DNA of 64,000 nucleotides from Tetmemena sp. SeJ-2015 (taxonomy: Eukaryota; Ciliophora; Spirotrichea; Sporadotrichida; Oxytrichidae), in contig JAJKFJ010020659.1 of the NCBI GenBank assembly GCA_027382625.1, positions 1 through 64,000 on the forward strand, in the 5' to 3' direction. The translations under genes and the position numbers were made by a program. Positions 20,608-31,046 of the stretch are shown piece after piece. The notes under the pieces were generated by a model that did not search any database, was not told the DNA's origin, and was given only the letters and a program-made list of their open reading frames with translations. How positions within the stretch are numbered: position 1 is the stretch's first letter; every line of letters begins with the position of its first letter.

Positions 20608-21924
20608 ATGATAGAATCACTTCCACAACCTCAGTATTACAGCAACAAGTCGTTTTTCGCCTTCACCATCGAGGCCTATGATATTTAGCTAAACAATTTA
20701 GAGATCAGCAAGCAAATCTGTTCTACAATTCATTGATCTTCAATTTTAAAGACTCGCCGCAGCTTTATATGGCAGTCACTGTTAAGTCCCTCTATGGTAA
20801 GCTCTTCAAGGAATATTTCACCTCTAATCCAAACGAGGGTAAAAAGTTCCTATCAACATTGGGGATTCAAATTTTGAGCATATCCAAGGGGAAAGTAAAG
20901 AAGGGTCTCAGAGAAGCCTGAGACGTCGCCATAATTTTGGGAAATAAGCGAATTGTCCTCGACAGGCTCGCGGAAAAGATCAAGAGAGTCTAATCGAAGA
21001 ACCAAGACAATGAGTAAGACTAAAAGAAAGATGACAAAGGAATCGTTTTTGACGCTATCAGGAAGATGCAATCAAGGGAGGTCAAATCATATAAGGAGCT
21101 GTACCAACAAAGTATACAATATTACCGCACTTTGTCGAAGCTTGTGAGAAACTGGCATGAGATTGAGGCCCACTTTGATATGCATGAGAAAGTCGGGGCT
21201 TTACCTAAATAGAATAGAGACGTGATTGAGCAGCTTCAGCTTTACATCAAGACTAAATATCCAAGAGATAGATCTCTGAGAGACAATTCAGTAGTTACGG
21301 CAGGTTATTTGGCAGATTTCAAACTTCTCGAAGTTGTAGATGGGCTCTATTAGGTTATTTTAAGTAAGTTGGATTAGAAGATTTGCACATGTATGGATAA
21401 TAAAACACGGGGAAGAGCACATTGATGAGACTGCTCTAGGAGATATTTTTAGCGGAGCCATTGACAGATGCAACTTGGAACTTCATCGTTGATAGAAAAG
21501 TAATTGGAAAGGAGCCCCAGCTCATAATAATGAATGAGATCAACACCCCTAATTTCCTCAGCAGAATGAACTTAGCCAGAATGAAGCTCCTTATGGAAGG
21601 CGAAGGATTTCCTGTCAACTTTAAATACGGTTGTGTAGAAATGAGGAATAAAGGGTGCAAGCTAGTAGCCTCATCCAATTCTAACCCTCTCAAAAAAATA
21701 ATAGACGAGGAGATAGAAGCCTTTGAGAACAGGACAGCATTGGTAAAGATGACAAAACAAGCAAGAAAGCCGTCAACATAGTTCTCCTTGTCAGCTCTAG
21801 ATTTTGAGAGGTATTTTTGTAAAACATCAAGGAGATGGTAACTAACCTCATCCAGTTAGAGACGAGAAGGAAGCAGGCTCAGATACCTATTTTGAGTGAG
21901 ATGAGCAAAGAATATGCACACTAG
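20608..21924 (+). CDS. Rep-like protein with SF3 helicase domain
   Basis: ATG 20608. N-terminal part has FFAFTIEAYD, resembling Rep motif I, but no H-x-H motif II is visible where expected (PQLYMAVTV). A helical linker (DAIRKMQSREVKSYKELY) follows. The helicase has Walker A GQQNTGKST (about 21391-21417), Walker B PQLIIMNEI (about 21510-21540), a Gly-rich B' region and motif C CKLVASSNSNP with the sensor Asn (about 21655-21690). These are standard SF3 marks (parvovirus, papillomavirus and CRESS Rep families). TAA codons encode the QQ of Walker A. Three frame breaks (about 20694, 21360, 21813) each fall in a T run and each would be fixed by one more T, so the gene is probably intact in reality. 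The C-terminus is uncertain: TAG TAA at 21922, no TGA before the TIR. Confidence 0.85.
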
Positions 21925-21978
21925 TAAATTTATATCGCACCATTGCCTTAAATGTTTTATAAATATTAAAAATAATTC

Positions 21979-22160
21979 ACACACACCCTAAACCCTGATT
22001 GGAGCTATTAAATATATACTGATTTCATTAGTCTGATTACAGAAAGCGTACTTGTGATCTCTCCCAGCTTGCCTTTCCATTGTTTTGGATTTGCAATTTG
22101 CGAATTTGCTCAATTATGGCGTAATTTCGAAATATTGGGTTACGCCTTGATTGGGCTAAT
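21979..22160 (-). repeat. Right terminal inverted repeat of the SF3 element
   Basis: Reverse complement of 19683-19865 with one base missing in an A/T run. Ends ccttgattgggctaat. Confidence 0.9.
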
Positions 22161-22315
22161 TTACTAAATTCGATCAGTGCAAAGTTGCTTTTAATTAATA
22201 GTGAGTAATTAAATTAATAAATTTTACCTATTTTTAAATTAATCTGGTTTTCAAATAAATCTGAACGAGAATAGAATTTCAAATAAAAACAGCCACGCAT
22301 TAGAGCTTCCACAGA

Positions 22316-22912
22316 TCAGCAACTAATCTCATTTATTTTATTTCTAACCATCAACTCTAATCTATTAAATTCCTATCTATAATATACTCCCTATATTTTA
22401 AGATGCTTATTCATACAAGGTTTCAAAAATAAGAATTCAGATCTAATGCCTTCGCATTCCAACAACAAGAGATCAACCTTAATTTTAATTTTTTCTCCTC
22501 CATAATTGTCAGAAATAATATTAGGAAACTTCTAAATTGAAAAAATAAAAGTTATCTAATTTTTTAAAATAATCTATTGAAATAAAATAATTGGTCTTAA
22601 TAATTAAATTTATTCATTCTTGATTTTCTCTTCCTTTAATTCTTATTGGAAATCATGGAAAGCCTATTCTTCGTTGTCCACTTATTCAGGTTGTATGTTT
22701 ATCTGCAATTGGTCTTAGACATGTTGCTATATCTCATTCTCCTATATTTGTATGTCGACAATATCTTGATTCTTTATTTCCTCATTCTGATTTAAGAGGG
22801 GTTATTCTTCATCAATTACGTTTGGATTTTCTTCTTGTATATAATTTGGTTACTCTTAATCATTCTCTTAGGGTAATTGTAGCTGTTCCATAACTTCCTA
22901 GACATTATCCAT
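22316..22912 (-). CDS. Gln/Glu-rich protein gene, unrecognised
   Basis: ATG 22912 to TGA 22316-22318, 198 residues with no internal TGA. The first half is strongly acidic and Gln-rich (EVMEQLQLPQENDQEQ, VIDEEQPLLNQNEEIKNQD), with roughly half the Gln codons written TAA or TAG. The second half (NYGGEKIKIKVDLLLLECEG, YYRQEFNRLELMVRNKI) looks like a folded domain. An AT-rich middle part may hide an unrecognised intron. It lies 156 nt right of the SF3 element. One of the clearest genes that the standard code hides. No family recognised. Confidence 0.65.
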
Positions 22913-23173
22913 TATATTAAATTTTAGCCAAGTTTTTCAAGACAGTGAATAATATTCTAATTTATAAGATTATTTAAATCGACCCAAAAACATTCAGATG
23001 AGACAGTTTTAATTTAAATTAATTAAATTGTAAAAATATCTTAATATTATCATTCTTCTTATTATAGCTTGAATACGAATAGTGAATTGTGAGCTATAGA
23101 AAGCTTAATTTAGCGTCAGGGGATTTACGAAGTGCTTAGTTTTGCTTTATTATTAACTTTAAATTATTTTAAA

Positions 23174-23901
23174 TGAAAGAAGAAGATGAATTACTTATGG
23201 AAGAATACAAAACATTCAGTTCCTTTCTTACTCGCTCTAAATTCAGAGGTAACTACAAGCACTAAAGTGACTTCTTTAGAAAATGAAGATTCTAAATGTG
23301 AGGATCGAGATAATCTCCAACCACTCGCCCCTATTGATGAGTGGTTCACTGATGAAGGGGAATTAGAAAATTTGAGCTAAGAAGCCCAGTCCAAATGGTG
23401 CATCGCATTCAAGATAGTTAAGGCCAAGCTTACATTGATATTGATGATATTTGCAGCTAAACTTTATATGGAAGAGCTTGCCTATGACCTTAACTGCTTA
23501 ATCCTTCTCATGGCGACAGCATAAAGCTAGAGGGGAAAAGGCTACGCTAAAGCTTTCTTGGCTGATCTTGAACTCTATCTAAACAATAAGAAGCGGTTAA
23601 TTATAGGAGTGTAGCAATAGATTGCGGGCTTAGCACTTCTTTCTTCATTGGGTTTAACCTCCTCGCTCTTACCTAAATACAGCTGCCTTGACTGGCATGG
23701 GAAAAGGATCCTTTGCAAAAACGATACGGTAGATAAAAGGGAGAATTACTTTGTAGATTATTGGCAATTGCTACCGCCTAAAATTACACCAAATAGTTAT
23801 CAAACTAGAAAAGACCTAGACAATTAATAGCCCTTCAAATGCTATATAAGAGTTCATGGCTTTTATCAGCAAAGGATAAATATCAAAGAAGGCAGTTGAG
23901 T
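23174..23901 (+). CDS. GNAT-family acetyltransferase-like protein
   Basis: ATG 23174 (MKEEDELLMEEYKTF). A 19-nt GT-AG intron (23249-23267) then joins to VTSLENEDSKCEDRDN. The core reads ELAYDLNCLILLMATAQSQ, then QRGKGYAKAFLADLELYL, the acetyl-CoA-binding motif A (Q/R-x-x-G-x-G/A), then a strand (RLIIGV) and LALLSSLGL, matching the GNAT motif B helix and L-x-x-x-G-F. First possible stop is TGA at 23899-23901. Family role is acetyl transfer from acetyl-CoA to an amine; substrate unknown. The next coding pieces (to 24.8 kb) could belong to the same gene. Confidence 0.6.
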
Positions 23902-23904
23902 TGT

Positions 23905-24472
23905 GAGGAGGAGAGAAAAATGCTCAGCGCGTCAAGGGATCTGACACTTACGAATTGGAAGAGTTAGTGGAAGATTTGGGAGTCAGTGAGCAAGGCAAGA
24001 ATAACAAGTAGTTCTATGAGATAAAGAAACATGAACTGCGACTCAAGAGTCAAGCAAGATATTCAGGAAAACATCGGGAAAGCTAGAAAAGCAAAAGAGA
24101 CATTACAAAATCAATGAGAGCCTGGACAAGTAAAGGGAACTAAGTGGAGGCGTATTTAGCAACTGTGGTTTCTTCTACAAGCTTTGCTGTTTTGAGAGCT
24201 GCAAGCAGCTGAAGGCAATTAGGTAATCACTGTGTACAGGCATATTAAGGCTCCAGTAGCAAATGGGCCTCAAGAAACGATATTTCTATTGAAAGATGTA
24301 ATGGAGCAGATCGTATGTACTTTAAAGAGTGTAGAGCTAGGAGCAAAAAAAAATCGATTATTTAACATTTTTGAAACAAATGCCCGATAAGTAAAGATGA
24401 TGCGATTTGGGGTGATAGTAATACTTTGCCTCCTTCATTCAAGTACTGCATTTGAACTTGAGAGCTAGTGTA
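23905..24472 (+). CDS. Coding segment, unrecognised, possibly same gene as the GNAT domain
   Basis: A frame reads QRVKGSDTYELEELVEDLG, NKQFYEIKKHELRLKSQAR, KSKRDITKSMRAW, then ERCNGADRMYFKECRARSK and SKDDAIWGDSNTLPPS, ending TGA 24470. The first part is clearly protein-like (charged helices); the Cys residues later may bind metal. Another frame around 24150-24230 is also Cys-rich (NCGFFYKLCCFESCKQLK), so frames or exons are not fully sorted out. Confidence 0.4.
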
Positions 24473-24524
24473 TTCTTGCTTTCTTTTAGACAATAATCTT
24501 AAAATTTATTAAGGGATATTGAAG

Positions 24525-24816
24525 AAGGTGAGCAGATATGTGAAACACAAGTTGATCAAGTGCGAGGTCTGCCTAAAACTTAAAATATCTGAGAGTTTTA
24601 GAGCGAAAAAGAAAATATCAATATGCAAAGCATGCTAAAATCTGGAAAGCGAAAAAATTAAAGCCGAAGGCGAAGAGACCCAGACTCTCAAAATGAGGGA
24701 GGTAGTAAAGAGCATCTGTAAAATGACGAATAAGAATAAGTCGTAAAAATTTGAGACTCAAATGCTTTGGTCTCTCAATCAGTCTCAATATGTAAAACTA
24801 GTAAAACTGATTAAAT
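24525..24816 (+). CDS. Four-cysteine zinc-binding exon
   Basis: Frame reads ILKKVSRYVKHKLIKCEVC, a linker of about 17 residues, then ICKACQNLESEKIKAEGEE and MREVVKSICKMTNKNKSQK. The C-x2-C...C-x2-C arrangement suggests a zinc ribbon or rubredoxin-like knuckle. Lys-rich tail. Probably the 3' end of the gene upstream; the frame does not meet a TGA until far into AT-rich DNA. Confidence 0.45.
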
Positions 24817-25036
24817 AGGTATATTAAAACTGTGGTTCTTATTATCTAATATTAATTCATAATCTATGCTAAGAACTTCACAATTTTAGCTTCTATGGAG
24901 CTCAAGATTCACTATTCTCATTTAACCTATATTATTATTTTAAAGCCATTGCAAGCATTCCTATATATAGGACGAATACGATTTAAGTTATCATAAAATT
25001 GAGATTTAAAAATACAAAAATTCTTATTCATTTTAT

Positions 25037-25300
25037 TCAAGAATTTGATTGGTCTTGATTAAGTTTATCATTATACTTATTAATCTTTTGGTTACTTTAT
25101 ATATAGCCTCAAGCCTTTAGTTGTTAGTTGCTTTTAAATTGATATCTTCTTTTGTTTTCTCTCTCTAATGATGTCTTTAAATAATAATGGAAACTTTATC
25201 AGATATCCTTTTAGTACGTATAGTTCTAAGTGGACAAGATCTTGGAAAGTCTTTATGATAAGGCTTTTGTGTCTGTCACTACAGTTAATTTATGTACCAT
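25037..25300 (-). CDS. Candidate 87-residue protein gene, unrecognised
   Basis: ATG 25300 to TGA 25037-25039, with two in-frame TGA as Trp. Reads MVHKLTVVTDTKALSQRL, NYTYQKDIWQSFHYYLKTSL, ERENKRRYQFKSNQQLKAW, and Lys/Asn/Gln-rich to the end. Amphipathic, polar composition is better than noise, but the two internal TGA weaken the case. Confidence 0.3.
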
Positions 25301-25943
25301 CTTGAACTAGGATTGATCAGTGAGTATTTATAATCCTAAATTAAAGCCTGAAATGATAAGTAAATAATCGCTAAACTTATTTAAAATTATATCACAACAA
25401 AAAAGGTTTACTTAAATGGGTTTTTGCAAAATTTATTCGGTTGTCTTTGATAAACTTCTCTTGCATATTACTTTTTCAAGCTCTTTCTTTATTTTTTACT
25501 ATTTTTTTAAAAAATAAAAGAATTTTATTTTTTTCTTTACACATCAAGGTTTGATTTAATATTTGCATATAGAAAATATTTTCACCACAATTTTTGGCAT
25601 CATTATGTGCTTTTTAAGTATGCTTATAGTTTATTTTCTCAATAATAATTCACACTCAAATAATTTAAATTGCATCTTTGATTTATTAAAACCAGAAGAG
25701 ACTCTAATTCATTTCTTCGCTTTAAATTTTAAGATAAGTTCTTAATATATAATATTGACATTATAAAGAAATTAAATTTTTTGGGGAATATATTCTTACA
25801 ATAATAAGCTACTCTTATAAAATTATTTTAATATGCAATTTTAGACTTTTCAATTCAGATGATGCGTAGTATTATATCTTTAAATAATATAATGTAGTTT
25901 TTAGTAAGATAAATTCATCAAAATTAGCAAATTTGTGTTGATA

Positions 25944-26323
25944 TTATAGCCAAAAATTAAAAAAAGAGAATAAAATTAAAATGGATTATATCAGTGAAAA
26001 GAAGTATGTTAAATTTAAATAATTATTATCAATTCGATTCAGCAAAAAATTTGATGAACTTTTACCCTTCCAACTTTTGTGTGGGAGAGGTTAATCCAGT
26101 TATAAGTTCACAAGTTTCGATGAAGAAGATGAGTGCGTTAATCATTTCTCATTACTAAGAGGTACTGTGAAGATGATTAAAGAAGAAATTTATATTATTT
26201 TTTGATAAACTATTGAACAAACTGCAGGGTGAGTGAATCAGCGATTTAAACTGACACGAAGTTGCAACTCTCCATTTATATTTTTATCAATCACCGATTT
26301 TAATTAAAATTCCAACTATAATT
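25944..26323 (+). mobile_element. MITE family M1, full-length copy
   Basis: Starts ttatagccaaaaattaaa, ends aattaaaattccaactataat. Interior contains ccaacttttgtgtgggag and gaagatgattaaagaagaa, diagnostic of the family. Confidence 0.8.
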
Positions 26324-27366
26324 AGATCAAGTTAGTAATAAGATTTGAAATAAAAAAAGAAACAGTTTTTTAAGTAAAAATAAAATTATTTTACTAGAAG
26401 GTTAAAATTTAGGTCCCATGAGATCGCAGCAAAGTCTGCTTCTCTGGAGTAGGGAGTTTATGTGGGTATTACTCAATGTTTCTATCATGCTATGTATTAT
26501 TAAGTCTTAAATAATAATTTTTCTGTTATATTCATTTATATAGACATATATTATTTTAAAAGAGAAGGAATTATATCGATAAAACTTAAATTTGAATTTT
26601 ATGTAGAAATAGCCATAATATAATATGATTTTTTCATTTTAAACGAACAAAAATCATTATAAATAAATCCAAACGCAGGGCAGTTTCATCTATCATATCC
26701 ACATCTATTTGATTGCGTTAATTACTTATACTATTTTGTTAATCATCAAAAGCAATAGCTTGGGAAGGTTCGATATCCAACTATTAAACACTTATCATAG
26801 GTGGGTCATATGATTATATAATTTGTAATTTAATATAATCTTTAATTATTTATTTATGAAAGTAGAGGATTCCTTATTCCAGTCATTCTTTGGGAGTATG
26901 AACTTAAAAATTATATTCAAATTGTAAGTTAGAATCAATAATTTATTCTTACAGTATTTAAAATAACACATTTAAATTTTAATAAAAAATCATAAATGTA
27001 ATATATGTAATGAATCTGATTATTTTATATTATTTTAGTTCAACAAGGAAATAGATTATCATTCAGTCCTTGCTAGTAAAATAAAATACTTAAAAATTAA
27101 AACAGCAAAGTATCCCTACTAATATACAGAGTCTCATTTTAGAATTCAAATTACTAGACTTGCAAAATTATACAAATATTTAGGTACTTATAATAGATTG
27201 TGAAAAATAATGCCTCTCAACAAAATATAAATACTATAACACTCAATGACGTAACAATTTTTTAAAAAAGATTTATTGCCATATTTCCTAAAAACTTGTG
27301 GAGGAACAAGCATTAATGTTTATTGTATTAATTTCCGCAATTAATCAAAACAATGAAGATTTTAGA
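26324..27366. other. AT-rich stretch, nothing supportable
   Basis: A plus frame at about 26670-26790 (IYLIALITYTILLIIK) could be a membrane segment, but composition alone does not separate it from chance. No repeat or RNA gene recognised. Confidence 0.4.
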
Positions 27367-28357
27367 TATTATTGATTTAGAATTGATTTTTATTAAAAAT
27401 TAGATATGATTTTATGATTTTTTGGAATGCGTTATATGCCCTCGCGTAAATTAAATAAATTAAATAAAGAGAAGGGAGTATTAAAGAGTAACAGAATGGA
27501 GTTTAAATTTAATGATCTCCTCTCAAATTTCACTTTCAGAAATTAGAAATGTTTTCTGAAAGAATCTTTCAACTTTCACTTTCAATGTATAGAATTTGTT
27601 TTTGAAAGAAATTTAAAGGTTCATCTCCATCTACTGTGTTTCCATAATTGTATTCTTGAGTTCCAAAATTCTTTCTATCTCCACATATTTCTTGTCTTCT
27701 GCAGTCTGTTCCTGTCTTCTGCGTGTTAGATGTCTGTGCCCGGAGTGGTTCCCATTGTCAGGCCGGAAAGCCCTGGGTTCTAACTCCACTGTGTACCTCA
27801 CTCACTCACTCTCACAGTACCACTCTATCTCTCCTCCTCTCACTGCCCCTTGCTTAACACTGTATCATTCTCAGCCCTCAGACGAACCTTACATAAGACA
27901 CCGGCTCACACAGACTCACTAACTCCGGTCCACAGTGGAGTTAGAACCCAGGGCTTTCCGGCCTGACAATGGGAACCACTCCGGGCACAGACATCTAACA
28001 CGCAGAAGACAGGAACAGACTGCAGAAGACAAGAAATATGTGGAGATAGAAAGAATTTTGGAACTCAAGAATACAATTATGGAAACACAGTAGATGGAGA
28101 TGAACCTTTAAATTTCTTTCAAAAACAAATTCTATACATTGAAAGTGAAAGTTGAAAGATTCTTTCAGAAAACATTTCTAATTTCTGAAAGTGAAATTTG
28201 AGAGGAGATCATTAAATTTAAACTCCATTCTGTTACTCTTTAATACTCCCTTCTCTTTATTTAATTTATTTAATTTACGCGAGGGCATATAACGCATTCC
28301 AAAAAATCATAAAATCATATCTAATTTTTAATAAAAATCAATTCTAAATCAATAATA
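27367..28357. repeat. Palindrome P1: 427-bp arms, 137-bp loop
   Basis: Left arm 27367-27793 and right arm 27931-28357 are reverse complements without an indel that I could find. Arms carry AT-rich outer parts and a GC-rich inner part (cccggagtggttcccattgt, ggccggaaagccctgggttc). The loop is C/T-rich (cactcactcactctcacagt). No long ORF with recognisable content. A foldback-type element is the likely nature. Confidence 0.9.
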
Positions 28358-28487
28358 ATCATTCTTAAAAACAAAAACCATGCATGCTTGAAAGATTTAT
28401 ATATCTCATTTAGCTTTATAAATTACATATATACTACTAAACACTTAATATATTGCTATCTGTAAATTGTTTTATTCTGAATTCTAA

Positions 28488-29109
28488 TATATGCGAGAAT
28501 TTAATTGGTTAGTTAAATGAAATACAACTGCTCCTTGCTCGCTGATGCGAACTACCTTAATTTAAACTTAATTATTATCGTTAATATTAAAGAAATGTCT
28601 GCCGATGACGCTGGCCTTCCCCGATCTTCAAAAAAAAACGCACTTTGCTCAAGCTAGCACGGGAGGTCGACCCAGCCGGTTTGGCCACGGTGGCTCTAGC
28701 CTACGCAGCGGCACTCACCCGCTCCCCACTACCAGCCTCCAGGTCGTCGGCGAGGGAGCTGCCGCTCCATGGATCCTCGGCCATCTTTAGCTCTCACCTC
28801 GGCAAGTCCGAGAGACCTCACCCAAGGTCAGTGAGAGAGCCGAGACGCCGACGACCTGGAGGCTGGTAGTGGGGAGCGGGTGAGTGCCGCTGCGTAGGCT
28901 AGAGCCACCGTGGCCAAACCGGCTGGGTCGACCTCCCGTGCTAGCTTGAGCAAAGTGCGTTTTTTTTGAAGATCGGGGAAGGCCAGCGTCATCGGCAGAC
29001 ATTTCTTTAATATTAACGATAATAATTAAGTTTAAATTAAGGTAGTTCGCATCAGCGAGCAAGGAGCAGTTGTATTTCATTTAACTAACCAATTAAATTC
29101 TCGCATATA
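28488..29109. repeat. Palindrome P2: about 265-bp arms, 93-bp loop
   Basis: Arms 28488-28752 and 28846-29109, identical apart from one base in an A run. Inner arms are GC-rich. The loop contains tttagctctcac and gagagacctcaccc, which recur in the loop of palindrome P3, and the arms share cttcaaaaaa...aacgc and gcacggga with P3. Two members of one foldback family are inferred. Confidence 0.9.
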
Positions 29110-29590
29110 ATAAGAATGTCTTTTCAAACTTTTAAATTTTGAATTTATCAAATTAGTGATAATTTTATTCTATTTTACCTATTAAACTAGAATTTTATTT
29201 TTTATGGAATACAACCATCATCTTTTATTAATATTTTAGGAGCTGGCTCCCTAGTTTAAAATATATAATCATAATGTATTAAATAATCCCTTTTGTAATA
29301 CAAGCCATTTTTAATATATCTTGATTAGGACTTTCTTGCCCTATTTTCATATAATATTCATTCAATTCTTGTTTTGATTACATCCTGGATCGAAAGCTCT
29401 CACAAAAATGGCATGAATAAAAGTTCTAATAATTGAATAGCTATATTATAAACATATTTTGGTGAAATGAACAATTAATTAACACTTATTCTTAAGGACA
29501 GAGATCAAAGATTAAATATTCAAAGCTTCGAATGAATTGCCCTTAATAAGAAAGCAGTAACAACAAGAATAATAATATAATTATCTAAAC
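29110..29590. other. AT-rich stretch, nothing supportable
   Basis: No motif, repeat or RNA gene recognised. Confidence 0.5.
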
Positions 29591-29862
29591 TCAGTTCCAA
29601 TCTCTACTCAGAGAGGTTGGGACTCAAAGTCAGCAAAGTAAGCTCTGAGGATCAAGGATCCTTGGAAAGTAGCGCTCCTTAGTGGGGAGGTAGAGTTAGT
29701 TTAAGTAAAGCACCACAGTGGAAGGTGGTTAGGGGCCCTGGTTGAGGCTTGATAATATCATACTCCTCAGCTCACCAAGGCTGATTGTTTACCGGTCTCC
29801 GGGGGCGCAATGCCAAATCCCTTTATTTATTTTGAGATCCTCACACATTTATAGGCACCATT

Positions 29863-30939
29863 ATGGTCACGAGAGGACTTCAAGATCGCATTCTCAGGAG
29901 TTCAACCTCACTCAACACAGCAAGCAGTGATCCACATTCAGAGATCATAATCACAGAGCTTCCAGTGCTACGATTCTGACTTTAAGCAAACAGCAGCTTG
30001 AACTCATCCTCATTACAACCTGAGATGATCCTGGCTCTTCTCATGAAGATTGAGTCGTCAATTAAGTGGTCTACAGATCCTTGCGGATCTTAATAGCCTA
30101 GCCTATCTGCTTCTTCGATATAGTAGGGCTTTGGCCACGAGATCCACTCGCAAGATTATCAAGTACTCTATTCCCACTGCTTCAGGGCTGTGTCAAGGCT
30201 CGATAATGAAAGCTAGCCTCTGGAGCCTGAGCACATGTTTGGAGATGGGATTCCAGCCTTACCCTTCATATGAAGGAACTTTGCTTAGACTCGGAGCAAT
30301 CGCTCACTTAGATTTCCTGGGCTCCTTACTACCTCAGGGCCCTCCCAAGCGACAGAGATTATAGTAGACTAAGTGCAGGATACTTTCCATGGTATCCACT
30401 CTCCGCATGAAAGTTTAGCTAGAAATCCCGATGAGCTCTCTTTCTTGGAGGAGAACTCTTGCCCAATTCGATTAGCCGCGTAAAACACAAAGGTTGCTGG
30501 AATCAGTATTCGAGGTAGATCGCTGCTGACATTTTAATCCTATCATGTCGCCAGGGAAACCTGACAGATTCGCCTGTAGCGTATGCACTCCAAAGCCTTC
30601 TAGAGTGTAGCTGCCTTTTCATAGATTGAAATGACTGAGAGAAGAAGCCACCCATACTGTATGATTGCACGCTCTAGGGGCAAGTTCGCTTGGAGTTGAG
30701 TGGAAGCACTAGATTGGAGACTCCTGTTATCAGAATCTCCGATAGGAGTTATTCGATGGGTTCAGAGTCGTGGCTCACCCATTCCAGGCTCCAGTGTGCA
30801 AACAAGCACCTTTCCTTCCTGCAGGAATCTTTAAAGAGTGTGCAAGCGCCTCGCCGATCTCAGGCTCAACTGCAGAGGCCAAAGATAACCGTTTGCCAAT
30901 CATTCCATGCGTCTGCCCTATTTTCCGTTCCACTTGTGA
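29863..30939 (+). CDS. Coding-like region, unrecognised
   Basis: From ATG 29863 one frame stays protein-like for most of its length: MVTRGLQDRILRSSTSLN, MILALLMKIESSIKW, FRAVSRLDNESQPLEPEHM, then GIHSPHESLARNPDELSFLE and PIRLAAQNTKVAGISIRG, ending TGA 30937-30939. Three internal TGA would be Trp. Around 30730-31100 a different frame looks better (STCEELPMHLFALVEIDHES, ELIQELITAFAIQEHREQ, ending TGA about 31102), so a frame step or exon junction is likely. Codon use is GC-richer than flanking DNA. No family recognised. The 3' part overlaps the end of the MLE-4 transposase on the other strand. Confidence 0.35.
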
Positions 30940-31046
30940 AGAGCTACCCATGCACTTATTTGCCTTGGTCGAGATTGACCACGAATCCTCTTCAATAACT
31001 CAGCTATATTCCCGAAGCTTGCCTTCTGAGTTGATCTAGGAACTCA

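Larger units (their letters stand above)
19683..22160 (+). mobile_element. TIR element carrying an SF3-helicase (Rep-like) gene
   Basis: Bounded by near-identical terminal inverted repeats of 183 and 182 nt (19683-19865 and 21979-22160) that differ mainly by one base in an A/T run. Between them lie a GC-rich block, a short minus-strand ORF and a plus-strand Rep-like gene. Total length is about 2.48 kb. No target-site duplication is obvious. Single-gene SF3 plus long TIRs recalls linear single-stranded DNA viruses or Rep-encoding transposable elements, but the relationship is inference. The outer flank on the left is a transposon-derived repeat. Confidence 0.85.

Noticed and set aside
27725..27795. 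tRNA-like A and B boxes (gtgcccggagtggtt, ggttctaactcc) in the inner arm of P1
   Set aside because: Acceptor and anticodon stems cannot be formed at the right spacing; not a functional tRNA. A tRNA-derived origin of the repeat is possible but unproven.
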